Assembly: GCA_028287135.1 (NCBI GenBank)
Contig: JAQBQE010000010.1
Location: 1-64,000 of the forward strand
Source: Myxococcales bacterium
Lineage (GTDB): Bacteria; Myxococcota_A; Polyangia; Haliangiales; Haliangiaceae
Length of the DNA stretch: 64,000 nt
Direction of reading: 5' to 3'
This document shows, one piece after another, positions 8,741 through 17,400 of this stretch (position 1 is its first letter; every line of letters begins with the position of its first letter). The notes beneath the pieces are model-generated. The model ran no database searches. It was not told the origin of the DNA and saw only the letters and a program-made list of their open reading frames with translations. The position numbers and the translations under genes are program-made.

Positions 8741-10480
8741 GTGGCGAACTTTTCCAGATTCCTGTTTGCGGCGGTCGTGGTGGCCCCCGCGGTGATGGCC
8801 GTTCCTGCCTTCGCGCAGCCGGACGTTCCCGCTGATGCGACCGGTACGCCCGGCCCCGGCCCGACGGGCGCCGGACCCGTCATGGACGAGGCTCAGATCC
8901 GCGAGATCGTCGACCGCGAGGTCGCTCGCATCCTCGCCGAGCGCGGCGCCAAGGAAGCAGCCGACCGCGCGTCGAAGGAAGCGACCGAGAAGGACGCGGC
9001 GAGCACGTCGCAGGTCTCGGGCGATCTGAGCGGTGACAGCGGGTTCATGGACACCCGCCTCGCGTTCACGATCACGAACGAGAACGTGCTCGCGAAGCCG
9101 GGCGAGACCATCCCGAGCGTGCCGGGCTGGCGGTTCGGTACGCCGAACTCGCTCGGCGTGCTGTTCTTCGACAACTACGACACGCGGTTCTCGGGCTACG
9201 AGACGCTGTCTCACGCGACCCTGTATCGCAACTACCAGAAGGGCCACCTCCAGGCCGAGGGCGCGTTCGTCCTCCGGATCAACGAGCTGTCCGAGAACGT
9301 GATCTCGCTGTCGGATGCCGGCACGTACATCACGGTCTCGAACTGGAAGGATCCGACCCACAAGGATCCGACCCGGATCAGCCTGACCGCGTTCCCGGTC
9401 TCGGCCGATCGGTTCCGGCTCGGCTACAGCTACCGCCTGTCGTGGGGTGGTAACCCCGAGTACAAGCGCGCGCGGTCGTCCACGCCGGGCATGAAGCTCC
9501 AGTACGACGGCAAGGGCGTCTACGCGTTCGTCGGCGCCAAGAGCGGCGTGATCGTCGACCCGAATGACGGCGAGCAGAAGTCGGCGCTCGCCGGCCTCGC
9601 GGGCGCCGGTATCGATCCGCACCCGATGGTCCGGCTCGAGCTCAACGGCGGCTACTTCGATCGCGGGTACAACGAGCTCCAGGACGTCCAGCAGGAGAAG
9701 GTCCAGCTGTTCGGCGTCTCGGCCCAGGCCTCGATCAACAAGGGCATGCCGATCCGGTCGTCGGTCGACTACCGGCTCTACAAGTTCAACAACGAGCAGG
9801 TCACCCAGCTGTTCGCGCCGGAGAAGTACCCGGGCGGCCTGTCGTGGCAGGCGAGCACCGAGTTCACGATGCTCGGTCAGACCCTCAAGCACCCCGAGAA
9901 GACCGGTACGACGACGGTTCAGAAGGGGTTCGCAGGCGACCTCAACGTCCGCGTCAAGATCGACCGGGTCCGGCTGCGGCTCGACCTCAGCTACCGCGAT
10001 CTCGCGTTCATCCTCCACTCGCAGCCGAGCCTGCCGCCGTACTCGGACTTCCCGGCCAGCTACGAGATCCAGCCGAACCTGTTCGCCGCGATCGGGTTCG
10101 ACAAGAACTGGGGCGACTGGCTGACCCTCGGGCTGATCGGCGGCGTCGAGCGGCCGGCGACCCTCAGCACGGACAAGGGCATCCCGGGCGCGACCACGAC
10201 CGGCAAGTCGACCGCGGTCATCCGTAACAACAACATCGACACCCTGATCACGATCTTGCCGCCGGACGAGTCCGCGGTTCCCCAGATCGCGGTGAAGGGC
10301 ACCAGCAAGATCGACTTCGGTCGGATCTTCAGCGCCGTGCTCGAGGTGTTCTACAGCTACGACGGCAACCAGAGCACCTACGAGCGGGTGTGCTCGGACC
10401 CCGACCAGTGCCAGTTCAAGTACAAGTTCGGCGAGTTCAACCAGCTCGGCATCAACGCGACGCTGCAAGCTCGGTTCTAA
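8741..10480 (+). CDS. Probable outer-membrane beta-barrel protein
   Basis: This 579-residue protein starts at GTG 8741 behind GAGAGGCC. It has a signal peptide cleaved near AFA-QP (residue ~26), then a Pro/Gly linker and a charged coiled-coil helix (~46-90, REIVDREVARILAERGAK). From ~105 to the end there are alternating hydrophobic beta strands with aromatic girdles (RLGYSYRLSWGG, VRLELNGGYFDRGY, RVRLRLDLSYRDLAFIL). The last residue is Phe (LQARF), a hallmark of BAM-inserted barrels. The coiled coil plus barrel resembles myxobacterial porin-like proteins. It closes the nucleotidase-lipoprotein operon and may be the route by which the products pass the outer membrane (inference). Confidence 0.75.
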   Translation: MANFSRFLFAAVVVAPAVMAVPAFAQPDVPADATGTPGPGPTGAGPVMDEAQIREIVDREVARILAERGAKEAADRASKEATEKDAASTSQVSGDLSGDSGFMDTRLAFTITNENVLAKPGETIPSVPGWRFGTPNSLGVLFFDNYDTRFSGYETLSHATLYRNYQKGHLQAEGAFVLRINELSENVISLSDAGTYITVSNWKDPTHKDPTRISLTAFPVSADRFRLGYSYRLSWGGNPEYKRARSSTPGMKLQYDGKGVYAFVGAKSGVIVDPNDGEQKSALAGLAGAGIDPHPMVRLELNGGYFDRGYNELQDVQQEKVQLFGVSAQASINKGMPIRSSVDYRLYKFNNEQVTQLFAPEKYPGGLSWQASTEFTMLGQTLKHPEKTGTTTVQKGFAGDLNVRVKIDRVRLRLDLSYRDLAFILHSQPSLPPYSDFPASYEIQPNLFAAIGFDKNWGDWLTLGLIGGVERPATLSTDKGIPGATTTGKSTAVIRNNNIDTLITILPPDESAVPQIAVKGTSKIDFGRIFSAVLEVFYSYDGNQSTYERVCSDPDQCQFKYKFGEFNQLGINATLQARF

Positions 10481-10711
10481 CGAACGCGGAGCGGAGCCCG
10501 GCGGTCCGCCGGATCGCTACCGTCGTGGGAAGCTCACCCGCCAAGGTCGGGGAAAGGTGGCCTGACCCCATTTCCGCGCCGGCGCGCCGCCCCCGTCCCA
10601 GGAAAGGTGGCCTGACCCCATTTTCGGGCCCTTTCGGGCCGGTCCAAGGGTCCGGATTAACTCAGGCTGTAGAAATCAGCCCAAGGTGAGTTTTCCTGGG
10701 CCACCGCCCTG
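10481..10711. repeat. Intergenic region with an exact 23-bp direct repeat
   Basis: This non-coding stretch contains two exact 23-bp copies (10551-10573 and 10601-10623) with core GGTGGCCTGACCCCATTT, 50 bp apart start to start. They are followed by TTCGGGCCCTTTCGGGCC, a small repeat/hairpin-prone sequence. No ORF or RNA gene is supported. Similar 'AGGTGGCCTGACCCC' blocks are, from memory, common dispersed intergenic elements in deltaproteobacterial and myxobacterial genomes. The region may also carry the terminator of the barrel gene and the promoter of the 3D-domain gene. Confidence 0.75.
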
Positions 10712-10768
10712 GTGGCGAAGGGATCAGGGCTAGACTCGTTCCCGCCTGGCGGCAGACGCCCGGCGGCC

Positions 10769-11737
10769 ATGCCGAACGAGACCAACCACGAGACGACGGG
10801 CCTCATCGACTATCTCGGGTCGATGATCACGGACGGTGCCGGCTACCTCGCCGCGCTGGTCCGTGGATTGGTCAACGGAATCAAAGGCATTGCGCCGCTG
10901 ATGCTCGGGCTGGCGGGCTGCCAGTCCGGTTCGGTGGACGCCTCGGTGCAGACGCCGCCGGAAGCGCGCGAGCTTCTGCGGACCGGGCCGGTGATCGACA
11001 CCGAGCCGCAGCAGATCGGCAAGTTCAACATCACCTTCTACTATGTGGTGGGTGAAGAGGAGGTCGCGGCCAAGGCCGCGGCCAAGGCAGCGAAGGTTGC
11101 CAAGGCGGCAGCCGCGGCGGCAGAGGCCGAGCTCGGTTCGGCCGCAAACGACAACCAGCTCGATCCCCAAGCCACGCCCGACCTCGCTGCGATCGTCCCG
11201 CCCGAGATGGTGACGATCTACAACAGCGAGAACGGGTGCGAACCGATTACCGAGGTCACGCGCGACTTTGCAGCGCAGCTCGCGCTCCAGGGAACCGGCA
11301 AGCTCCGCGACGGTCGGGTGATCAACATCTGGGGTCAGTGCCGCTGCGAGCACACGCCGTGCTTCAAGGTGACCGACCAGAAGTGGGGCACCGCGGGTAA
11401 CGGCCGGCCGCTGCAGCCGTTCCGGACGGTCGCGGTCGATCCCAAGGTCGTGAAGCTCGGATCGCTGATCCATGTGCCGCTGCTCGAGGGCCGCACGATG
11501 CCGGGCCGCGCGCCGTGGGGCGGCTTTGTCCACGACGGCTGCCTGGTCGCCGATGACACGGGCGGTGGCATCGACGGCCACCAGCTCGATCTGTTCGTGG
11601 GCCGCAAGGCGTACTACCTCGGGATCTCGGGCAGCCAGGGCAGCCATGCCTGGGCACGCCACGTGCCAGTGTTCGACGGCAGCAAGATCTGCGAGCGCAA
11701 GGGCCGGCGGGTCTCCCGCAAGTCCGGCGCGATCTAG
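10769..11737 (+). CDS. 3D-domain (MltA-like) cell-wall-associated protein
   Basis: The C-terminal half carries the three-aspartate 3D fold of MltA-type lytic transglycosylases: FRTVAVDPKVVKLGSLIHVP, VADDTGGGIDGHQLDLFVG. The DTGG and DLF aspartates are present, so peptidoglycan cleavage is plausible. Extra cysteines (CRCEHTPC, HDGC) suggest disulfides. The N-terminal part has a hydrophobic segment ending LGLAGCQSG, a lipobox-like site ~50 residues from this ATG, and an Ala/Lys-rich helix (~90-120, AAKAAAKAAKVAKAAAAAA). The start is uncertain: GTG 10712 (341 aa), ATG 10769 (322 aa, used here), or ATG 10823, which places the lipobox in a more usual position. No strong RBS decides it. Confidence 0.75.
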   Translation: MPNETNHETTGLIDYLGSMITDGAGYLAALVRGLVNGIKGIAPLMLGLAGCQSGSVDASVQTPPEARELLRTGPVIDTEPQQIGKFNITFYYVVGEEEVAAKAAAKAAKVAKAAAAAAEAELGSAANDNQLDPQATPDLAAIVPPEMVTIYNSENGCEPITEVTRDFAAQLALQGTGKLRDGRVINIWGQCRCEHTPCFKVTDQKWGTAGNGRPLQPFRTVAVDPKVVKLGSLIHVPLLEGRTMPGRAPWGGFVHDGCLVADDTGGGIDGHQLDLFVGRKAYYLGISGSQGSHAWARHVPVFDGSKICERKGRRVSRKSGAI

Positions 11738-11755
11738 CCGTTCGCGAGCGAGGAA

Positions 11756-11769
11756 GGCCGAGCTCGGCC
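11756..11769. terminator. Bidirectional terminator-like palindrome between convergent genes
   Basis: GGCCGAGCTCGGCC is a perfect 14-bp palindrome in the 37-base gap between the converging 3D-domain gene (plus) and the Pro-rich membrane protein gene (minus). It can form a hairpin in either transcript. There is no T-tract. Confidence 0.5.
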
Positions 11770-11774
11770 GGGGC

Positions 11775-12245
11775 TCAGGGCGTCGGCGGCGTCGCCGTCG
11801 TGTCGGCCGGAGGCGTCGTCGGATCGGCTGGCGGCGTGGGCTCGGTCGGCGGGGTCGGCTCGGGCGTCGGCGCGGGGGCCGGCTCGGGCGTCGGCGCGGG
11901 CGCGATCGGGGTGAGGGCCGGTGGCGTGGTGCTGGTGGAGGCCGTGGTGGTCGTGCTGTCGTCCCCTGAGGTCGACACGGTCACGATGAAGCCGATCAGC
12001 CCCGTGAGCACGAGTCCGAGGCCCACATTACCCACGAGGGACGCCTTGTCCTCGCAGTCGGTGTCCGGCAGGCCCGAGACCTGGGTCATGCAGTCGGCGC
12101 CCGTGTTGGTCACGAACAGCAGGGCGATGCCAGCGAGCAGGGTGCCACCCTCGGCGATCTTGGCGTACGTCTGGTGACGCGGGTTGTTGGGAAAGCATGC
12201 CCCGCACAGCAACGACACGGAGAGGGCCAGGGCAACAGGGCGCAT
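11775..12245 (-). CDS. Small Pro-rich membrane/lipoprotein
   Basis: A 156-residue protein with a lipoprotein-like N-terminus (MRPVALALSVSLLCGAC), then two hydrophobic helices (~30-47 TLLAGIALLFV and ~70-90 LGLVLTGLIGFIV). The C-terminal ~60 residues are almost entirely Pro/Thr/Ala/Glu (PTPEPAPAPTPEP...). The tail is probably an extended periplasmic spacer. The lipobox has Cys at -3, which is atypical. No family was recognised; proteins of this plan are common in myxobacteria. It lies 31 bases downstream of the DUF1223 gene on the same strand. Confidence 0.65.
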   Translation of the reverse strand: MRPVALALSVSLLCGACFPNNPRHQTYAKIAEGGTLLAGIALLFVTNTGADCMTQVSGLPDTDCEDKASLVGNVGLGLVLTGLIGFIVTVSTSGDDSTTTTASTSTTPPALTPIAPAPTPEPAPAPTPEPTPPTEPTPPADPTTPPADTTATPPTP

Positions 12246-12276
12246 CTCACTTTTGTATCAGAACGGCGAACCGGGA

Positions 12277-12975
12277 TCAGCGCGGCAGGAGGGCCGAGGC
12301 GACGATCTTGCCATCGGTTCGTTGCGCGAAGGCAACGGCGCCCACAGCTCGCCAGGTCGGATCGATCGTCACCGTGATCATGCCACGCGTGCCGGCCATC
12401 GCGACCCGCTGCAGCCGCCGTGCGACCCGGTCGTTGCCGAGCGTCTCGCCCGCGTTTTCTCCGCGCTTGACCTTGGTGGCCGGCGCGTCCTCCCAGACCA
12501 CGACGATCACATCGGCGTCCGCGGGAGCGGTGGCCGTGACCTCGAGGGCCTCCGTGGACCACGCGACGGTCGCCGGCAGGAGTGCAGGGCGCGGTGCCTT
12601 CGCGATCGCGGTCGTGATCGCGAGCAGGTTCGAGCCGACCATGCCGGCGCTGCCGCCGACCACGAGCTCGGGTGTGTAGACCCGGTTGTCACCGAGCGAT
12701 GCGGCGTACTCGCGCTGGCGCTGGGTCCACGCGGGGGACGCGTGGGGATCGGGCCAGCCAAGATCATCCCAGTAGTCGACGTGGAACGAGATCGGAGCGA
12801 GCGTGCGGCCGTCGACGCCTTGCTTCGCGAGCTTTGCGAGCAGGCGATCGGCGGGTGGACACGAGCTGCAGCCTTGCGAGGTGAACAGCTCGAGAACGAG
12901 CGGTCCTTGGGGCTTTGCCTGACCTTCGGCGGTCGAGCACGCGAACAACGCAAGGACAGACCACAGGGCGCGCAT
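12277..12975 (-). CDS. DUF1223 (thioredoxin-like) secreted protein
   Basis: From ATG 12975 the protein has 232 residues, with a signal peptide (MRALWSVLALFACSTAEG). It then shows the DUF1223 signature: LVLELFTSQGCSSCPPADRLL, a thioredoxin-like fold with a CSSC motif (C37/C40 region). Further family features are FHVDYWDDLGWPDPHASP and a later YTPELVVGG strand. The CxxC suggests a redox role in the periplasm; the family's function is not established. Longer in-frame starts to 13434 overlap the aldolase gene region and were rejected. Confidence 0.88.
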   Translation of the reverse strand: MRALWSVLALFACSTAEGQAKPQGPLVLELFTSQGCSSCPPADRLLAKLAKQGVDGRTLAPISFHVDYWDDLGWPDPHASPAWTQRQREYAASLGDNRVYTPELVVGGSAGMVGSNLLAITTAIAKAPRPALLPATVAWSTEALEVTATAPADADVIVVVWEDAPATKVKRGENAGETLGNDRVARRLQRVAMAGTRGMITVTIDPTWRAVGAVAFAQRTDGKIVASALLPR

Positions 12976-13022
12976 GGGAGGTCTACGCACCCGGCCACTC
13001 GCGGTTACATCCCGACGAGGAG

Positions 13023-13865
13023 CTACGACTTGCGCAGCGCTGCGATGATCTCTTCGCGGATCAGCGCGGAGAGGTCGTGAGGTGTGCCGCCCGGAGACAT
13101 CGTGGGGACGTTCGAGTGCGGCGCCGGTGCGCATGCAACCACCGGGCGAGCGCCCTCGGTCGTGCTCGAACCGGGCGAGCGGCCCATCAGCTGCGAGGCG
13201 GTGTCGACGGCGCGATCGGCGGCGCGGCCGATGTTGGCCTTGGCGCGTGCGGCGAGCAGCGGAGCGATCGCGGAATCGGGCAGCGGCTCGACGCCACCGA
13301 TCGCGGCGGCGGCGATCGCGATCGTCGCGAGGTGCTCGACCAGCTCGAGGCGAAGCAGTGCCTGCTCGGGATCCGCGCCCCACGCGAACACGCCGTGGTT
13401 TCCAACGAGCACGGCGTCGACCAGCTCGCACCACGGCGCGAGCGCCAGGCGCGCCGGCTCGCCGGGCTGCGCGTACGGGATCCTGGGGATCCGCGGTCCG
13501 AGCGAGACCACGGCCTCGGCGATGAACGGCTGCTCGATCGGATTGCTGCGCGCCGCGCTGATCGCGGTGGCGTTCGGCGGATGGGCGTGGACGACGCAGT
13601 GGATGTCGGGGCGACGCTCGTAGATCACGAGGTGCAGACCGATCTCGCCGAACACCTTGCCCTGGCCCATCACCTGGCCCTTGCCATCGACCTCGATCAG
13701 CTCGCGATCGGAGATCAACCGCTTCGAGGTGGCCGTCGGCGTGGCGAGGAAGCGCGAGCCATCGCGCGCGGTGACGTTGCCATCGTGGTTCGCGACCCAG
13801 CCGCGCGCGTGCAGCGTGCGGGCGACCTCGGCGACCTGGTGACGCAGCGGCATGCCGCCCTTCAC
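13023..13865 (-). CDS. Class II aldolase with C-terminal encapsulation-peptide-like helix
   Basis: A 280-residue class II (zinc) aldolase/adducin-family protein. The catalytic and metal residues align with L-fuculose-1-phosphate aldolase: Glu74 (FGEIGLH), His93 and His95 ([10 protein letters not shown]), His157 ([10 protein letters not shown]). It should cleave a sugar phosphate to DHAP and an aldehyde (lactaldehyde if fuculose/rhamnulose-type); the substrate is inferred. After the catalytic domain (~1-215) comes a Ser/Pro/Gly/Thr linker (~226-263), then an amphipathic terminal helix, [17 protein letters not shown] (264-280). This linker-plus-helix is the hallmark of bacterial microcompartment cargo. 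The gene overlaps the BMC-P gene upstream by 4 bases (13862-13865). Confidence 0.88.
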   Translation of the reverse strand: MKGGMPLRHQVAEVARTLHARGWVANHDGNVTARDGSRFLATPTATSKRLISDRELIEVDGKGQVMGQGKVFGEIGLHLVIYERRPDIHCVVHAHPPNATAISAARSNPIEQPFIAEAVVSLGPRIPRIPYAQPGEPARLALAPWCELVDAVLVGNHGVFAWGADPEQALLRLELVEHLATIAIAAAAIGGVEPLPDSAIAPLLAARAKANIGRAADRAVDTASQLMGRSPGSSTTEGARPVVACAPAPHSNVPTMSPGGTPHDLSALIREEIIAALRKS

Positions 13866-14137
13866 GAGCCGGTCTCCACGTGGTCGACGATGCCGACGAT
13901 CATCGAACGGATCGGCACCTGATCGCCCATCTTGAGGATCTGGCGGACGCCGTTGCCCTCGGTGAGCACGATCACCTTGTCACCGACGCCGGCCTGCACG
14001 TTATCGATCGCGACGAAGCTCGTCCCTGCGTCCATGCCGTGCTCGTCGAGCGGCTGCACCACGAACAGCGTGCGACCGGCGAACGCCGGGTGCTTGACCG
14101 TGGCCCACATCGGGCCGACCACGCGACAGCACTTCAC
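13862..14137 (-). CDS. BMC vertex protein (EutN/CcmL, BMC-P), copy 1
   Basis: A 91-residue EutN/CcmL-type pentamer that caps the vertices of a microcompartment shell. The start is GTG 14137, overlapping the stop of the preceding BMC-P gene (GTGA). Family features are the N-terminal strand [15 protein letters not shown], then [32 protein letters not shown] and the C-terminal [10 protein letters not shown]. The length is normal (85-100). It shares only moderate similarity with copy 2, so the two are diverged paralogues, not a recent duplication. No BMC-H or BMC-T gene lies in the window. Confidence 0.93.
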   Translation of the reverse strand: MKCCRVVGPMWATVKHPAFAGRTLFVVQPLDEHGMDAGTSFVAIDNVQAGVGDKVIVLTEGNGVRQILKMGDQVPIRSMIVGIVDHVETGS

Positions 14138-14412
14138 GTCGCAGGCCTCGGCGTGTCGAGGCCGTCGACGATGCCGACGATCGCAGCATCGACCGGCACG
14201 AACCACGGGTCACAGGCGAGCGCGGCCTCGCGCGACCCGACCAGGTACACGAGGTCACCTTCGCCGGCCTGCACACGATCGACCGCGGCCTGGACGTCAC
14301 CGACGGCAGCGCCATGCTCGTCGACCGGCTGCACGAGCAGGAGCTTCGTGCCTTCGAGGCCGGCGGCCTTGCGGTCGGCGACGACGGTGCCCTTGACGAT
14401 GCCGAGGTACAT
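14134..14412 (-). CDS. BMC vertex protein (EutN/CcmL, BMC-P), copy 2
   Basis: A 92-residue BMC-P protein from ATG 14412 ([19 protein letters not shown]). It has [33 protein letters not shown] and [11 protein letters not shown], all conserved family positions. The N-terminal extension to 14430 was rejected because family members begin at the strand Y/RLGxVxGTV. It overlaps copy 1 by 4 bases and lies 34 bases downstream of the giant TPR gene on the same strand, so all four may be one operon. A pair of adjacent BMC-P genes away from the main shell locus is, from memory, also found in Haliangium ochraceum. Confidence 0.93.
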   Translation of the reverse strand: MYLGIVKGTVVADRKAAGLEGTKLLLVQPVDEHGAAVGDVQAAVDRVQAGEGDLVYLVGSREAALACDPWFVPVDAAIVGIVDGLDTPRPAT

Positions 14413-14446
14413 CGGACGTGAGCCTACCACCGACGGTGGCGTGCCG

Positions 14447-17400
14447 TCAGCGAACGCCGACGCCGAGCTTCGTGCGAAGCGGCAGCCAGCCCGGCTGACC
14501 GATCGAGGCGATCAGGTGCGTCAGCGTGGCGCCGCGGGAGATCGCGACATCGACGATCGTCTTCGGGTCGCCGCCGAGGAGCAGTGCCGCGCGATCCGCG
14601 GTGCGTTCGCACGCAGCGAGGTGACGCCGCACGTCGAGCACCGACGACGATGCCTGCGCGAGGACCTGCTCGAGCCGCGTGCGGATCTTGACCGACAGCG
14701 CCGCCTTGACCATCTCGTCGTGGCCGCGCTGGACGTCTGGATCGTCGACGAGCGTGGTCGCCGCTTCCTTGAGGGGCACGGGGCCGAACAGCCGGATCAC
14801 CGAGACCAGGAGGCGGGTGGCTTCCAGCTGCGGCATGCCCGCGAACACGACATGCTCGGGGCGGGTCAGCTCGACGGCGCGAGCAAGCTGGGCACGGACG
14901 ATCTCGGCCGGGACGCCGCTCTCCGTCGAGAACCGGGGACCGAGCACGATCGTCGGGGTGGCTGCGCTGACGACGGTGACATCGGGGCCGTCATCGCGCT
15001 GGTACAGCATCACCGCGCCGGTCCCGAGCACGGTGGTCAGGCGCGAGAACATCGCGGTGGCGGGCGTGTGCTGCGTCGCGGGGACGCGGCGTGCACCGGC
15101 GGCGCCCGCGCGCGCGAGTGCCTCCTCGAGGTCGGGCCACAGCAGCGCGGCGGCTTCGGCGAGCGCCGCCGCGACCGCACCGAGGTCGGCCTCTTCCGCA
15201 TCGGTGATCAGCGCGCGGTCGCTGGCGTCGAACACCGCTCGATACGACTCGTCGTCGCGCATCGCGTACGGCTTGTGGATCGAGAGGAACGCGCTCTGGT
15301 GGACGTCGGGCGTGTGGCCCGAAGCGACCGCGAGATCGAGCGTCGCGCGGCCGGCGTCGGGCTTGTCGGTGCGGCGCAGCTCCTCGGCCCACGCCACGAG
15401 ATCGGGCAGGGCGCCGGTCGCTGCGGTAATCGCCTGGAGGTGGCCGACGATGCCCTCGCGGCGCGCCGGCTCGTCACTGGAGCGCGCGAGCTCGACGAGA
15501 CCACGCCGCGCCTGGGTCGCGCCTTCGGATTCGGGCGCCATCTGGATCGCGCGCTCGTAGGCCTGGACGGCCTGGCGGCTATCGCCACGCTGATGTCGCG
15601 CGTGACCGAGGCGGAACGAGAGCAGCGCGCGCCGGCCCATCTGTGCGGCGCCGGTACCGGTGCGGTCGTCCTTCGCGGTCAGCAGCCGGGTCAACATCGC
15701 GGCCGCGGCCTCGACGTCGGCCTGATCGATCGCGAGCCCGGACGCGAGGTCGACCGCGTCGACGTCGTACGGATCGCTCTCGACCGCGCGCTCAGCCGCC
15801 GCGCGTGCGCGCACGCGATCACCGGCACCGAGGTAGTCGCGTGCCGCGCGCAGGTAGCGGGAGCAGCGATCGGCCGGCGTCGAACCAAACGCTGCCATCA
15901 GCTCGGACGTGCGCGCGGAGCCCGCATGATCCTGCGCGAGCCGCTGGCGCTCGATCAGCTTCTCGAGCAGCGGGACGTGCTTCGCTTCGATCGGCTGCGC
16001 CGCCGCGACCGCCGCGGAGAAGCACGTCAGTGCGCGTTCCTCGTCGTGCAGCATCAGCAGCGCCATGTCGCCGAGCGCCTCGAACAGCCGCATCCGCTCG
16101 ACCGGCTCCTCGGTCGCCGTTGCCTGGCGCGTCAGGAGATCGGCCGCCTTGCGGTGATCGCCTTGCTCCATCGCGATCTCGGCGAGCGCCTGCAACGCGG
16201 GCGCGTAGTTCGGCTTGAGCTCGAGGGCGCGCGCGTACAGCGGCGGCGCCTTCTCGGGACGCAGGCTGCGAATCTCGGCGAGTGCAGCGTGAAAGAGACC
16301 CTGCGCGACCTCGCTGGGATAGCGCGCCGCATCCTCGTGGGAGGCCAGGGGCGACAGGTGCAGCGCAGCCTCGCGCCAGCGCCGCGCCTTGTAGCGGTTC
16401 TCGCCGAGCGCGAGCTTGATCAGGAGGTGGCCGCGGTGGAGGCGATCGGCAGCGACCAGCGTCTGGTAGGCATCCTCGTCGCGACCGAGCTTCTCGTGCG
16501 CGTTTGCCATCCGACGATGCAGATCGGCGATCAGCGCGGCCGGCGCGGCAGCGAGCAGCTCGTCGCCGAGGACCTCACGGAGGAATGCCTCGAGGTCGCT
16601 CCATCGCTCGGCATCGGCGTAGAAGTCCGCGAGCGCGACGATCGCGGGGATGTGGTCGGGGACGCAGCCGAGCGCCTCGAGCAGGCGACGCTCCGCGGCA
16701 GGCTCGACGCCGGCGGCGCGCGACAGCGCCGCGAGCTGGGTCATGATCCGCGCCTTCTCCGGCGGGACCAGCGATTCGTCCTCGAGCCGGTGCTCGAGCA
16801 AGCGGGCGGCGGTCTCAGGATCGCCGCCCTTCTCGACGAGACCCGCGAGCGCCCACGTCGCCTCGGAGTGGTACGGGCGCTGGGCGAGCACGCGCTCGTA
16901 CGCGGCGCGGGCACCGGCGGTGTCGCCGACGCGCATCGTCAGCACCTCGCCCGCGGCCATCAGCGCCGCGATCCGGACGTCGTCGTCCTTGGCGCTGTCT
17001 GCCTCGCGCAGCTTCGCATCCGCGAACGCGCGCGGATCGTCGTCGGGAGAAGCGACGCCCGCGAGGACGGCGAGCGCGGTCGGATGCTCGGGCACGAGCG
17101 CGAGCGCGGCGTCGATCGCGATCCGTGCACCGGCGCGATCATCGAGCTTGTCGAGCCGGATCTGTGCGAGCCGGATGTGGAGCGCGGCGAGGTCACCGCG
17201 CGGAAGGCTCGCGCTCGGATCCTCGGGATCGAGCGAGGACATCGCGTCGATCCGGCCTTCGAGGATCGCGGCGGCTTCGCGGTCCCGGTCTGCCTTGACG
17301 AGCGCGGTCACGAGCTGATCCGCGAGCGCGGGATCGTCGGGCGCGACCGTGCGTGCATGGCGCAGCGTCGCCGCCGCCTCTTCGGGGAGATGGAGCCCGT

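Noticed and set aside
12976-13434. Upstream extension of the DUF1223 gene
   Set aside because: It overlaps the aldolase C-terminus on the same strand in a different frame and has low-complexity Arg-rich sequence; the signal peptide at 12975 fits.
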